A DNA stretch of 64,000 nucleotides from an uncultured Prevotellaceae bacterium (GCA_900316975.1 ONFA01000006.1:22314-86313); one strand, 5' to 3'; counted from the first letter of the stretch, positions 44,149-53,312 are shown. A program made the numbers and translations. The notes: generated by a model from the letters alone, not told the origin.

Positions 44149-44230
44149 GACGGCGGCTCATTGACACACAGAAAGATTTTTGCTTTTACTTATATAAACA
44201 ATTAATGCTTAACTAAACCAATTCTATTAG

Positions 44231-44375
44231 GTGCGACGCTGTGAAGCCCGTCACCCCGCCAAAGAAGGAAACACACTTCGGAGGCACAAGATTGAACAAA
44301 GGTTCAATTCTCTTAAAACCAACTTCGTGCTTCGGCACGAAAAAAGGGGCAGTTCGACAGGAACTGCCCCTTTTT
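44231..44375 (+). ncRNA. Candidate structured RNA ending in a strong terminator
   Basis: Three consecutive hairpins: ATTGAAC-AAAG-GTTCAAT (44291-44308), TTCGTGC-TTCG-GCACGAA (44324-44341, a UUCG tetraloop) and AAAAAGGGGCAGTTC-GACAG-complement (44341-44375) ending in T5. Upstream, GGTGCGACG and CGTCACC (about 44230-44256) could pair. It lies in the 257-bp gap 44149-44405. No consensus promoter was found, so this could simply be a terminator with extra hairpins; an ORF through it has no coding character. Confidence 0.4.
44341..44375. terminator. Strong two-way terminator between anti-sigma and nhaD genes
   Basis: A 15-bp perfect stem AAAAAGGGGCAGTTC / GAACTGCCCCTTTTT with loop GACAG; T-runs on both strands. 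It lies 31 bp past the nhaD stop. Confidence 0.9.
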
Positions 44376-44405
44376 CGTGTATGCCCACTTTAGATGAATC
44401 CCTAT

Positions 44406-45730
44406 TCACCAAAGGTTTTGAAACCAATAGACAAGCATGCCTGCCAAATAACCTATGAAAGCAAGCAGAGAGAAGTGGCGAAGATACCAGACGAAGCTGA
44501 TGCGTTCCAACCCCATGATGACAACACCTGCCGCTGAACCAATGATAAGGATGCTACCACCCGTGCCTGCACAATACGCCAACAGATTCCAGAAGTCACC
44601 ATCTTGACAGAAATTCTGCATCACGGCTGCAGCATCTGAGGGAGCAATGCTGTACATCCCCATCGCACTGGCTACCAACGGCACATTATCGACCACAGAT
44701 GACATGACACCAATGATGCCATTGATTGTATAGGCATCTCCTGCGAAAGTGTCGTTCAGCCATACGCCCAACTGACCAAGAGTACCCGTCTCACCCAAAG
44801 CACCCACTGCAAAGAGGATACCAAGGAAAAAAAGAATGGTGGGCATGTCTATCTTACGTAGAATGCTTGCCACACGTACCTTCTTTTCCAAGGCCAGCAA
44901 GCGTTCATTACGCCGAATCATCAATTCCGTCACAATCCAGAGAATGCTCAACAGCCCCATAATGCCGACAAAGGGAGGTAAACCTGTCAACGTGTGAAAT
45001 AGTGGTACAAGCACCAACCCTCCCACACCAATAAGGAAGATGGCCACTCTTCCTCCACGGGAGAATGCAGACTGCTCTTGTGGGGAATCAACCTCTTCGT
45101 TCACGATTTCATCTGTAGTTTCCAGCCTACCCTTCAACCTATAGGACACGATAAGTGCTGGTACAGCGACGCTAATAAATGAAGGCAGGAAGAGGTTCAG
45201 AATGATGCCACTGGTCGAAACGCAACCTCTAATCCAAAGCATGATGGTGGTGACATCGCCAATGGGCGAGAAAGCACCCCCCGAATTGGCAGCCAAGACT
45301 ATCATGCCTGCATAGAGAAGACGTTGCTTGCGCTCCCTAACTAACTTTTTCAGCACCATCGCCATGACAATGCTGGTGGTCATGTTGTCGAGCAAAGCCG
45401 AGAGTACAAACGTGATGCCGACGATTTCCCACAAGAGAACACGGGCATGGGTGGTGTGCAGATAGCGCGAAACAAAGCCGAATCCTCCGTTGGAATCAAC
45501 CACTTCCACTATCGTCATGGCACCCATCAGAAAAAGAATGGTTTCACAGGTCTCAGCCCATGGGGAAGGAAGACTTCCTCCGATGACAGCTCGGAATGCC
45601 CTATCATATAGACAGCCCAGCATGCCACACCCACAAAGAGCGCAATGGCCGACTTGCTTACCTTGGTGACGCTCTCCATGACGATGCACAGATAACCCAC
45701 CACAAAAATCATTATAATCAATGTTGTCAT
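44406..45730 (-). pseudogene. nhaD: NhaD-type Na+/H+ antiporter gene with a -1 frameshift
   Basis: Two reading frames together make one antiporter. From the ATG at 45730 the first frame reads MTTLIIMIFVVGYLCIVMES and on to HSELSSEEVFLP; the second frame continues from WAETCETILFLMGAMTIVEVVDSNGGFGFV to the stop at 44406 (LVYWFQNLW), with SALLDNMTTSIVM, NSGGAFSPIGDVTTIMLW and SSVVDNVPLVASAMGMY as NhaD hallmarks. The switch lies at the CCCC run (plus strand GGGG, 45562-45565): one extra C would join them as EVFLPPWAETCE. Apart from this base the gene is intact, so a recent mutation or a sequencing error is as likely as a dead gene. Confidence 0.85.
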
Positions 45731-45744
45731 ATTGAGAATCTTAT

Positions 45745-45936
45745 CTAACTTTTTCTCTTTGAGCCAAACACGCCAAAACTCAACAACACCACAATGGCAC
45801 CAAGCACAATGATGGCATGACTGGCTGTGTGGTGACTCTGAAGATGAAACACTTGAGATACGAACATCAACAAAAGACCACAACAGAGTAGCGAAATCCC
45901 TAAGAGAAGTCGCTCTTTATTACTAAAATGTTTCAT
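45745..45936 (-). CDS. Small two-helix membrane protein
   Basis: A 63-residue protein, MKHFSNKERLLLGISLLCCGLLLMFVS..., with two helices (about 10-28 and 40-56) and a basic end (GSKRKS). AAGAAAGAG lies just upstream of the ATG at 45936. It is 14 bp before the nhaD start on the same strand, so probably in the same transcript. No family recognised. Confidence 0.62.
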   Translation of the reverse strand: MKHFSNKERLLLGISLLCCGLLLMFVSQVFHLQSHHTASHAIIVLGAIVVLLSFGVFGSKRKS

Positions 45937-45972
45937 TCTCTTTCTTCTGTTTAAGGAAGAAAACATCAATAC

Positions 45973-46386
45973 TTATTTCTTTTGCCGAGGGTACAACACA
46001 CCCGACAGCAATTCAGCCTCATGCCCTTCGTAGATTTTCACTTCGGTGATAGGCACATACTCCAACTCAGCATAGCGGAAAAGTTGGACTGCACAAAAAC
46101 TGCCATCTCTTGCCACACACAACTCCATACAGTAATTTCCGTTGGGGTCAAAGTCCAACTTAAGTTGGATGTGTTCAGCACAAGTCGGGTCGTTCTGGAA
46201 CTTCAGCAGAAACTGATGGATAGCGTTGCCAGACGAGACTGTGTAGTAATTGCGGATACAATCCACCTCGGCAAGGGTGGGACGGTAATACACTCGGGTA
46301 AAAAGGTCGAAGAAGCCATGCTTCACGAAGATATGAGGATGAGAGGCCACAATGGGGGCCATCTCCATGTTTTTGAAACTTGCCAT
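45973..46386 (-). CDS. Hypothetical protein, 137 residues
   Basis: Starts MASFKNMEMAPIVASHPHIFVKHGFFDLFTRVYYRP at 46386; the frame runs open further upstream but without sign of coding. Soluble, mixed alpha/beta, with strands LKLDFDPNGNYCMELCVARD and AVQLFRYAELEYVPITEVKIYEG. No family recognised. It lies 36 bp upstream of the small membrane protein and may be the first gene of the nhaD unit. Confidence 0.6.
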   Translation of the reverse strand: MASFKNMEMAPIVASHPHIFVKHGFFDLFTRVYYRPTLAEVDCIRNYYTVSSGNAIHQFLLKFQNDPTCAEHIQLKLDFDPNGNYCMELCVARDGSFCAVQLFRYAELEYVPITEVKIYEGHEAELLSGVLYPRQKK

Positions 46387-46570
46387 AGTCTTTTTATTAG
46401 CGTTTTTTGAATCAATAAATGTTTGGAAGAGTCGGTTTTTACGACTCTTGAATGAATGTTTCTCTGCCCATTTCAGCCAGAGAAATAGAGAAAGAGGAGG
46501 ACACGACACAATCGGCAGGACATCCCACATGAGGGGTTGCCTTGCCTGACAGGAGAAAGGAGAAAAAACG

Positions 46571-46990
46571 CTAACGGATGATATGCCTCAACACATAAAA
46601 AAGGGCTATGCGAGAGGCATAGGAGCGGATGGGCACAGTGGTTCGCTGCGTGAATCCGCCAAAGATTTGATGAATGGAAGAACGTGGTGCACGGCAAGCC
46701 ACAAAAGCTTTGCCTCCACCACGGAGTGTGGGAGATGTGCGCTCTCCCGAACGGGGTTGTGCCCGCTCCTCAGAGGGACAAATGGTGCGACACAGCGAAG
46801 GAGTACTCGTAAGCGTTCCTTCGCGAAAACGGATGCCACCGTCTGTTCTCACCAAACAATCTCTATTGTTCTCTTTCTGCACAAGCACTTCCTGCCGTGT
46901 CTGCAACCCGGAATATGCAGGCACGTCTTGACACGAAGCCCCGAAAAAGGCCGTCAATGCCAAAAGGAATATGTGTAGCAGGTGTTTCAT
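46571..46990 (-). CDS. Possible lipoprotein of unknown function
   Basis: A 139-residue frame starting MKHLLHIFLLALTAFFGASC (lipobox GASC, Cys20) at 46990. The remainder is rich in Arg, Ser, Thr and Pro, without clear secondary structure, and ends SRIALFYVLRHIIR. The signal peptide supports a real gene; the body composition is unusual, so it may be partly decayed. The opposite strand has a similar-length frame without any signal. Confidence 0.45.
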   Translation of the reverse strand: MKHLLHIFLLALTAFFGASCQDVPAYSGLQTRQEVLVQKENNRDCLVRTDGGIRFREGTLTSTPSLCRTICPSEERAQPRSGERTSPTLRGGGKAFVACRAPRSSIHQIFGGFTQRTTVPIRSYASRIALFYVLRHIIR

Positions 46991-47030
46991 TAAAGTGACA
47001 ATAACGTTTCGGGATAGTGAAACTCTACTT

Positions 47031-47184
47031 AACGTGAATTCGACAAAAACTACAAATATTAAATTCATGAAAAATTCGTGGTTAATTCATGGACATTCGT
47101 GTTTTATTTTGGACATAAATTATCATGAATTAACCACGAATTTTTTCATGAATTATTTTTGTTAGAATTCATCGAACTGACGCT
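47031..47184. mobile_element. MITE-like element with a large internal inverted repeat
   Basis: Imperfect ends AACGTGAATTCGAC (47031-47044) and, inverted, AGCGTCAGTTCGA (47172-47184), which resemble the sequence at the end of the IS982 remnant (AACGTGAGTTCGACGAATTC, 63834-63853). Inside, a ~30-bp nearly perfect inverted repeat (47062-47091 against 47124-47154; one extra T) built from AATTCATGAA and TTCGTGGTTAATTCATG. The right end covers the stop of the thioesterase gene. A sequence related to one arm and the loop recurs at 62628-62690. Confidence 0.6.
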
Positions 47185-47605
47185 ATTTACGTTTGATGAT
47201 GCGGTTCGTCACACGCTCTGCTGAAATGATGGCGCCGTCTTCACCCACGACATCGACGTTCCACACATGAGTGCTTTTGCCTGCATAAATCAGTCGAGCC
47301 TTGCCAAAGACTTTACCTTCAGTGGCTGACATGGCCACGTGGCTGGCACTGACTTCGGTGCCACACACCGCAAGGGACTCGTCATACTGAGTCAGATGGA
47401 GGGAACCGACACCCGCAATGGTCTCGGCAAGCGTGAGGGACGCACCTCCGTGCAAAACGCCCAGATACTGACGGGTGGAGGGAGAAATGGGCATCTCTGC
47501 CACGGCATACTCATCGTCGGTAGGTACAAAACGGATGCCTAAGGCTTCGATGATGGTGCCTTGCATTCGGGAGTGGAGGAAATCACATTCTTGTTGAGTT
47601 AACAC
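47183..47605 (-). CDS. PaaI-type hotdog thioesterase
   Basis: A 140-residue protein with the hotdog-fold signature YLGVLHGGASLTLAETIAGVGSLH (the Gly-Gly helix entry and the active-site Glu) and VSASHVAMSATEGKVFGKARLIYAGKSTHVWNVDV. The family hydrolyses acyl-CoA thioesters; relatives act on 1,4-dihydroxy-2-naphthoyl-CoA in menaquinone synthesis, which is possible but unproved here because no men genes are nearby. Last gene of the greA-side cluster, 57 bp after YgjP. Confidence 0.92.
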   Translation of the reverse strand: MLTQQECDFLHSRMQGTIIEALGIRFVPTDDEYAVAEMPISPSTRQYLGVLHGGASLTLAETIAGVGSLHLTQYDESLAVCGTEVSASHVAMSATEGKVFGKARLIYAGKSTHVWNVDVVGEDGAIISAERVTNRIIKRK

Positions 47606-47662
47606 AATTATATTGACAATTTAATCATTTACCATTTACTATTTATGAAGCCCTCGGGTCAT

Positions 47663-48232
47663 TTAGGCGGTGTGGTATTGGTGCAGTTCTGTCCGCAGGG
47701 CATGTGCCTTGCCATCAGTCACCTTATCCATCAATGCCCAGAACTGGGAGGAATGGTTATGGTGGACGGTGTGGCAGAGTTCGTGAAGAATCACGTAGTC
47801 CTGCAAATGCTCTGGCACCTGCATCAGATAGAGCGAGAGGCTGATGGTGTTTCTGCCTGAACAGGAGCCCCAACGGGTTTTGGAGTCACGGATGGTCAAA
47901 CCCTCATAGTGAAAGCCGTGCAGATAAGCCAGTTCTGCCACACGGCGAGGCAATAAAGCCTTGGCTTCCCGACGCATCCTCGCCACATCATCGGTAGTCA
48001 ACTGCGGGCGTTCCTTCAGTGCAGCCTGCTTCTTCAGCAACGAAGAGCGGAACTTCTCGACGGTGCTCTTCACAAAAGAGAGTGGTGCACCTCGGAAGGC
48101 AGTTACACGAAGACCGTCAACCTCAGGACGCATAATGATGCTACGTGCCCTCGGGTTGACGGTCACTGTAACCGTACCTAATTCTTCGTCTTGGTAGGTC
48201 ATGTCCTGATTCAGGGGCAAGGTAATCCTCAC
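47663..48232 (-). CDS. YgjP-like metallopeptidase-domain protein (DUF45)
   Basis: A 189-residue protein with the zinc motif HELCHTVHHNHSSQFWALM (HExxH plus a distal Glu/His region) and RDSKTRWGSCSGRNTISLSLYLMQVPEHLQDYVILHEL, the classical WGSC core. Members resemble SprT/M48-type enzymes and are often linked to restriction or DNA repair regions; activity is not proven. It overlaps the HIT gene by 4 bp. Confidence 0.92.
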   Translation of the reverse strand: MRITLPLNQDMTYQDEELGTVTVTVNPRARSIIMRPEVDGLRVTAFRGAPLSFVKSTVEKFRSSLLKKQAALKERPQLTTDDVARMRREAKALLPRRVAELAYLHGFHYEGLTIRDSKTRWGSCSGRNTISLSLYLMQVPEHLQDYVILHELCHTVHHNHSSQFWALMDKVTDGKAHALRTELHQYHTA

Positions 48233-48624
48233 TTGGAGAACTCCTTGTAAATCTTGTCGGCTATAGCCTGCATCTCTTCAGCAGGAAGACTGAGTTTGGA
48301 ATTGGCAAAATTCATGTCCTTCTCACTCTGCATAGGGATGAGATGGATGTGCGCATGGGGCACTTCAAGACCCAACACAGCCTGACCCACTTTCACGCAC
48401 GGGAATGCTTTCTTGATGGCAACAGCCACCTTCTTGGCAAACACCTCGAATCGTGCCAGTTCATCGTCTTCCATGTCGAAGATGTAATCAACCTCTCGAC
48501 GTGGAATGACCAACGTATGACCTTTCACAAGCGGATTGATGTCAAGGAACGCATAAAACTCATCGTTCTCGGCACACTTGTAGGAGGGAATCTCTCCTGC
48601 TGCAATCTTAGCAAAAATACCCAT
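48229..48624 (-). CDS. HIT-family nucleotide-binding protein
   Basis: A 131-residue histidine-triad hydrolase: IFAKIAAGEIPSYKCAENDEFYAFLDINPLVKGHTLVIP and the triad VPHAHIHLIPM. It hydrolyses nucleoside phosphoramidates or dinucleotides. It lies 2 bp downstream of greA and overlaps YgjP, in one transcript. Confidence 0.96.
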   Translation of the reverse strand: MGIFAKIAAGEIPSYKCAENDEFYAFLDINPLVKGHTLVIPRREVDYIFDMEDDELARFEVFAKKVAVAIKKAFPCVKVGQAVLGLEVPHAHIHLIPMQSEKDMNFANSKLSLPAEEMQAIADKIYKEFSK

Positions 48625-48626
48625 AA

Positions 48627-49097
48627 TTATCCGAAACTAATGCTCATGATTTCAAACTTCATCACACCACGTGGCACGGTAACTTCTGCCACATCGCCCA
48701 CTTTCTTTCCCAGCAGACCCTGAGCAATAGGGGTCTTGATGGAAATTTTGTTCTCGCGCAGGTTTGCCTCACCCTCGCTCACGATGGTGTAAGTGAGTCT
48801 CATGCCGTTCTCCACATTCTTCAGTTCCACCTTCGAAAGAATCTGCACCTCGTCTGTCTTCGTAAGTTTCGAGGGATCAAGAATCTTCGTATCTGCAAGG
48901 ATTGCCTTCAGTTCAGCAATCTTGGTTTCCAGTTTTCCCTGTGCTTCCTTGGCAGCATCATACTCTGCATTCTCAGAGAGGTCACCCTTTTCGCGGGCCT
49001 CTGCTATCTGGCGGATCACCTCTGGGCGTTCCACCTCTTCTAACTGTTTGATTTGGGCACGAAGTTTATCGTAGCCCTCCTGTGACATATAAGCCAT
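48627..49097 (-). CDS. greA: Transcription elongation factor GreA
   Basis: A 156-residue protein that helps backtracked RNA polymerase by stimulating transcript cleavage. The coiled-coil hairpin is at 5-75 (EGYDKLRAQIKQLEEVERPEVIRQIAEAREKGDLSENAEYDAAKEAQGKLE) with the acidic tip (DLSENAEYD), and the FKBP-like C-terminal domain includes PIAQGLLGKKVGDVAEVTVPRG. First gene of greA-HIT-YgjP. Confidence 0.97.
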   Translation of the reverse strand: MAYMSQEGYDKLRAQIKQLEEVERPEVIRQIAEAREKGDLSENAEYDAAKEAQGKLETKIAELKAILADTKILDPSKLTKTDEVQILSKVELKNVENGMRLTYTIVSEGEANLRENKISIKTPIAQGLLGKKVGDVAEVTVPRGVMKFEIMSISFG

Positions 49098-49280
49098 GGT
49101 TATTTACGATTTAACGATTTTACAATTTGTGATGATGGTCAACAACTTTTTACGATTGTTATCTTTCGGAGCGATAAAGAAAAAGAATCCCGACACTTCT
49201 TGATGTCGGAACCCTTCCAATCTTTTCCGCTGCAAAGATACTGCTTTTCCTCTATTCCACCAAATTTTTCGCCGAATATC

Positions 49281-50978
49281 TTAAAAACTGAAAGAAAAAC
49301 CACCCAAAAAGTTCGCACCAATGTGGCGGTAACCAAAGTAACGGTCATAGTTTTGATTCAGCAGATTATCACCCTTCACAAACACGGTGAGCGGAAGTTC
49401 AATCGGCAATGTGTAGCGGATGCTTGCCCCCAGATTCACCATGTTGGGACGTTCATAGGCCGAACCCGACTCCACTTTGATGTTAGGATTGCTAAAACAA
49501 GCCCACCGCCAATCCAATCCTGCATACAAGCCGTGCATCAGTTTGAAGTCTGCCTTCCAGTTCATATCGAACATCGGCGACAGATAGGAACCTTCCAACC
49601 ACTCTTCCCCTGGCGCCTTGTTGCTCTCGATGTTCAACCGATGACGGGCATCCACCTTGACAATATCCCCATAGTTATACACAAAGTCGGCATTCAGATA
49701 GAAGCACTTGTTCTTAGAGAGGGTTGCCCAAGGATATTCTATGCCATCCCTTGTATTGGGAGCCAACAAGAAGTTCAAGTGATTTTTTGACTGGTCAAAG
49801 CCTACATTGAGGTCTCCGCTCAGTCCATTACCACTTTGGAAACGATAACCCACCTGTGCATCAACGTGGTGAAATGCATCTTCCATTTTGATGATGCCAT
49901 CACCTGAGAAACTGATATGCCCATCTAACATGAAATAGGGATGAATGGCTGTGAGATGACGAAAATCGTTGTTTTCCTCATAGCCCCGAGCCTTCACATA
50001 AACATCGCTTTTCGGAGTGATATGGTAGGTGAGCGAGGCATCAGGAGCCACATGCCCCTTTGTGCTGACGAACACCCCCAACTTCAAATCCATTTGTTCT
50101 CCGCTATACTTATAATATGGAGTGAAGCGCAAACGGGTGATGCCATCCAGTTCCACATTGCCGTATGCTGAATAGTAAGCCCCTATTCCGATTCCTGCAC
50201 TATGCTCGTCGGAGATGCGATAGGCTGCTGTTCCATCCATCTGGAGCAAGGTCTCTCCCAATTTCTTCTGCAAACTGGTTCGGTGATTCTGGCTGAAGAA
50301 CTTCACGCCTGCTGTTGCATCAAAAGTGAAATTCTCAATCTGATAGGGGGTGAGACCCACTATCACACTGCCCAACACATTGTGCTGCTTGTCCGTACCT
50401 GTTGCGTTTGCAGTCCTATAGTTATACAGTTGGTTCTCGTAGTCACCCTTCACAAAGAGGTCCACCCCGTTATCAAAACGGTGATTATACTTCAAGGCTG
50501 TTCGGTTCGTGTAGTCACGGCTCTTCCAGTCTTTCAAGTCAAAATACTTATTCTCTTTAGCCTTTCCATTGAAGCCTTTCAAAGTGAAATCTAAAGTCAA
50601 GGCATCATTGTCGCTCAAATCGAACTGATAGGCAGCCATGCCATCCAGTGTGCCAAGCACTCCACCACTCAAATGCACATATCCCTTCTTGTTACCTTTC
50701 CACACCGCCTCACTCTCATAATCGCCAAGGGGCTCGGGTGTATAATTGCTGAGAGGCTGCCCCTGCACGGCATACTCCATCGTATAGTGCGTCACCTTCG
50801 TTTCAGCAGGTTTCGTCTTCACGGGCATCTTCTTCACATCGGTCACCACAGGTTTTGCATCGTTGGTCACTTCCACGGTGTTGTCCAACTGCGCCAAGGC
50901 TGCAAGGCAAACGAGAAGTGAACAAGAAGTAAGAAATACTTTTTTCAAGACTTGAGAAGTGAATAATCTAAGTTTCAT
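49281..50978 (-). CDS. TonB-receptor-like beta-barrel without a plug domain
   Basis: A 565-residue outer-membrane protein. Signal peptide to about residue 29 (LAALAQ). A short region (30-85) replaces the ~120-residue plug of true TonB-dependent receptors. The rest consists of amphipathic strands (HYRFDNGVDLFVKGDYENQLYNY, VDAQVGYRFQSGNGLSGDLNVGF) and ends with KGDNLLNQNYDRYFGYRHIGANFLGGFSFSF, the terminal pattern of TonB receptors. The gene lies downstream of a large TPR protein, a pairing that recurs in Bacteroidales. Substrate unknown. Confidence 0.8.
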   Translation of the reverse strand: MKLRLFTSQVLKKVFLTSCSLLVCLAALAQLDNTVEVTNDAKPVVTDVKKMPVKTKPAETKVTHYTMEYAVQGQPLSNYTPEPLGDYESEAVWKGNKKGYVHLSGGVLGTLDGMAAYQFDLSDNDALTLDFTLKGFNGKAKENKYFDLKDWKSRDYTNRTALKYNHRFDNGVDLFVKGDYENQLYNYRTANATGTDKQHNVLGSVIVGLTPYQIENFTFDATAGVKFFSQNHRTSLQKKLGETLLQMDGTAAYRISDEHSAGIGIGAYYSAYGNVELDGITRLRFTPYYKYSGEQMDLKLGVFVSTKGHVAPDASLTYHITPKSDVYVKARGYEENNDFRHLTAIHPYFMLDGHISFSGDGIIKMEDAFHHVDAQVGYRFQSGNGLSGDLNVGFDQSKNHLNFLLAPNTRDGIEYPWATLSKNKCFYLNADFVYNYGDIVKVDARHRLNIESNKAPGEEWLEGSYLSPMFDMNWKADFKLMHGLYAGLDWRWACFSNPNIKVESGSAYERPNMVNLGASIRYTLPIELPLTVFVKGDNLLNQNYDRYFGYRHIGANFLGGFSFSF

Positions 50979-51026
50979 ATCTTTCGTTTCCTAATTATCA
51001 ATTCTATTTAACTTCCGAATATTTTG

Positions 51027-51225
51027 TTGACAGTTATGCGAACGCGATGCTTACCCCCCGCATGATTCTCCCCATTATGGGGGTAGCGAGCGATGAAACA
51101 GGGCAACCAGATGTTGTGCTGTCGGGAGCGACCGAAGAAAGTGCCCTTTCTGAGGACGGACAGTCCGAAGGACAGAGAGGGTCTTCACTCCTAATTCTTA
51201 ACTCCCAACTCCATTCTCTCCTGTA
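51027..51225. repeat. Repeat-rich gap after the TPR gene
   Basis: TTGACAGTTATGCGAACGCG (51028-51047), then a CGCATG segment like that at 37898-37940, a stretch that looks like degraded coding sequence, and heptamers TTCTTAA/CTCCCAA at 51187-51212. The last TPR codons (RMELGVKN) and stop are coded by these heptamers. Confidence 0.65.
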
Positions 51226-53200
51226 TCATCCTCTGAATGTCATCGTTCTCTTTGTAGTTTGCTTTCAACGACTCTAAAGTCTGCTTGGCTTCCACCTCAC
51301 GACCCTCAGCCTTATAGATGTCACTCAACAGAATGAAGGCACGTGCTAACCAATAGGGTTTACCGATGCCGTCGTCAATCGCCTTATTCAACTGCTGTTC
51401 TGCTTGCTGATACTTGCCCTCGTTGAAAAGTTTCTGTGCTGCAACCACAGGAGCCTTGGCGGTTTCCGTCGCAATGGAGTCCTGTGCTGCGGCAATGGAA
51501 TCCTGGATGGCAATGTTGGCAGCCATGTTTGCCAATTCCTCCCCAGCCTTCTTGGCATATTCACTGCCTGGATAACGGATGGAGATGGACGAGAACACGG
51601 CAGCAGCCTCATCTTCCTTGCCCGACAACACATAGGCACGACCTTGCTCATACAGAGCCTTGGCGGCTTGCGAGGAGGTGGGATATTCAGCATTCATCTG
51701 ATTGATGAGGTCAACTTTTTTGTCGTAGTTGCCACGCAGACCCTCGATATAAGCCTGTTGCAACATGGAGTAGTCACCCATGGTGTGATCGGTTGCCTTG
51801 GCTGCCGCATAGTTAGCGTTAGCCTCGTCATAATTGCGCATGTTCAAGTAACTGTCACCGATGCGGTTGTAGGCATCTGCCCTCACCGAAGCTATGGCTG
51901 TCGTTGTCATCTCCGTAATTTTCTGGAATTGCGTGATGGCAGCATTATACTTTTGCTGCTTGAACAGGGCATAACCCAAACTATACAGGGCGTAACCACT
52001 GTTCTTCAACTTTCCGGCAGGGGTCTGCCCGCCCAGATTGATGGCTGTGTTGAGGTCACTGGCAGCCTGAGCATAATTGCCCAAACGGTAGTTGCAATCG
52101 CCCTTCACATAATAGGATTCGGCATACGCCTCAGCATCCTGCTTGCCCAATCCGATGGCTTGGGTAGCATAGGTGAGCGCCTCCTGCACATTGTTTTTTC
52201 CCAACTCCTGAAATGCCAAGTTGTAGAGCACCTTCTGCTTGTCTGCCTGAGTGGAAGCGTCTGGAGACTGTACCTTATTGATGGCATTGAGTGCTTTCGA
52301 GTAGTTTCCCTTCTTCATATAAACCTCCGTCAAGCATTGAGACACAGGGGTGGCATATTGAGAAGTGGGATAGTCTTTCAGGAATTGCTCCATCACCGTC
52401 ACCGTCATCGATGCGTTTTGTTCGTGCAGCGTCAAAGCATAATTATAAAGTGCCTGTTCACGAAGTGTTGCACTGGGCGTCATCTTTGAGGCATTGAGAA
52501 ATGCCTGCTGCGCCTCGCTCTTTTTGTTCAACTGCAATGCAGCGATACCTGCATGTAGCCATGCGTTCTGCGCCATCTCATCTTGGTCAACGCTTGCCGA
52601 CTCCAACAAGGTTGCGTATGCAGCATCGAACTTGCCCATGTTGTAATAGCACATGCCTTGCTTATATTGTGAGGTGCGTGTCTTCTCACCTGCTTCCAGA
52701 TAGCCCAAGGCACGTTCATACTGCCCTTCATCATACAGCCTTTCGCCTGCCAAACGATAAAGTACATTCTGATAGGCGTATGCTTCATCACTCAATCTTG
52801 TCAACGGATAAGGCAGCGGAGTGTCAATAGAGAACCCCTTTGCTTCATCCTCGAAGAACAATTCCAACGCTTCATCCACACGCTGTCCCTTCACCAACAA
52901 ATTACGTCTGAATACGCACAAAACATCAGCATACTGCGACAGTGGATGTGCTTTCACCCACTCTCCCATTCGTTCTGCCGTTCCAGGATTACCCAACACA
53001 TAATCACACACCAATGAGAGTGCTTCAGCCTCTTCCCGGCCTTTCGCACCTCCATCCGTCTCGTCCAAGAAACGCTCAAACTGCTGTCTTGCACCAAAGT
53101 AGTGACCATCGGCCACCGCCTTCACTGCCGTCTGCTGTGCCTGCATGCACAAAGCCGCGCCAGCCATCAGCCACGACAACAACATTCTTCTTTTCGTCAT
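51191..53200 (-). CDS. Large tetratricopeptide repeat protein, exported
   Basis: A 669-residue protein with a signal peptide (cleavage near CMQAQQ, residue 23) and TPR repeats throughout: motifs such as LGYLEAGEKTRTSQYKQGMCYYNMGKFDAAYATLLES, YNRIGDSYLNMRNYDEANANYAAA and SEYAKKAGEELANMA, plus a YbgF/BamD-like region (YPTSQYATPVSQCLTEVYMKKGNYSKALNAI). An acidic Ala-rich helix is near 560-590. Probably a periplasmic or outer-membrane scaffold. Pairs with the beta-barrel gene. -7 box TATCTTTG on the minus strand at 53240-53247. Confidence 0.85.
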   Translation of the reverse strand: MTKRRMLLSWLMAGAALCMQAQQTAVKAVADGHYFGARQQFERFLDETDGGAKGREEAEALSLVCDYVLGNPGTAERMGEWVKAHPLSQYADVLCVFRRNLLVKGQRVDEALELFFEDEAKGFSIDTPLPYPLTRLSDEAYAYQNVLYRLAGERLYDEGQYERALGYLEAGEKTRTSQYKQGMCYYNMGKFDAAYATLLESASVDQDEMAQNAWLHAGIAALQLNKKSEAQQAFLNASKMTPSATLREQALYNYALTLHEQNASMTVTVMEQFLKDYPTSQYATPVSQCLTEVYMKKGNYSKALNAINKVQSPDASTQADKQKVLYNLAFQELGKNNVQEALTYATQAIGLGKQDAEAYAESYYVKGDCNYRLGNYAQAASDLNTAINLGGQTPAGKLKNSGYALYSLGYALFKQQKYNAAITQFQKITEMTTTAIASVRADAYNRIGDSYLNMRNYDEANANYAAAKATDHTMGDYSMLQQAYIEGLRGNYDKKVDLINQMNAEYPTSSQAAKALYEQGRAYVLSGKEDEAAAVFSSISIRYPGSEYAKKAGEELANMAANIAIQDSIAAAQDSIATETAKAPVVAAQKLFNEGKYQQAEQQLNKAIDDGIGKPYWLARAFILLSDIYKAEGREVEAKQTLESLKANYKENDDIQRMIQERMELGVKN

Positions 53201-53312
53201 TTTCAGTAAAGATTCTTTATCAATTAGAAATTTCCGCTACAAAGATACACTTATTTCTCCTATTTTCTTCAACATTAACAATATATAACATCATTTTTTT
53301 TCATTTAAGACC

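Noticed and set aside
44285..44320. tRNA T-arm-like sequence (GGTTCAATTC)
   Set aside because: No acceptor stem, D-arm or anticodon arm could be folded around it.
44231..44458. 75-codon open frame overlapping the hairpin cluster
   Set aside because: It reads through a strong terminator into the nhaD 3' end and has no protein-like pattern.
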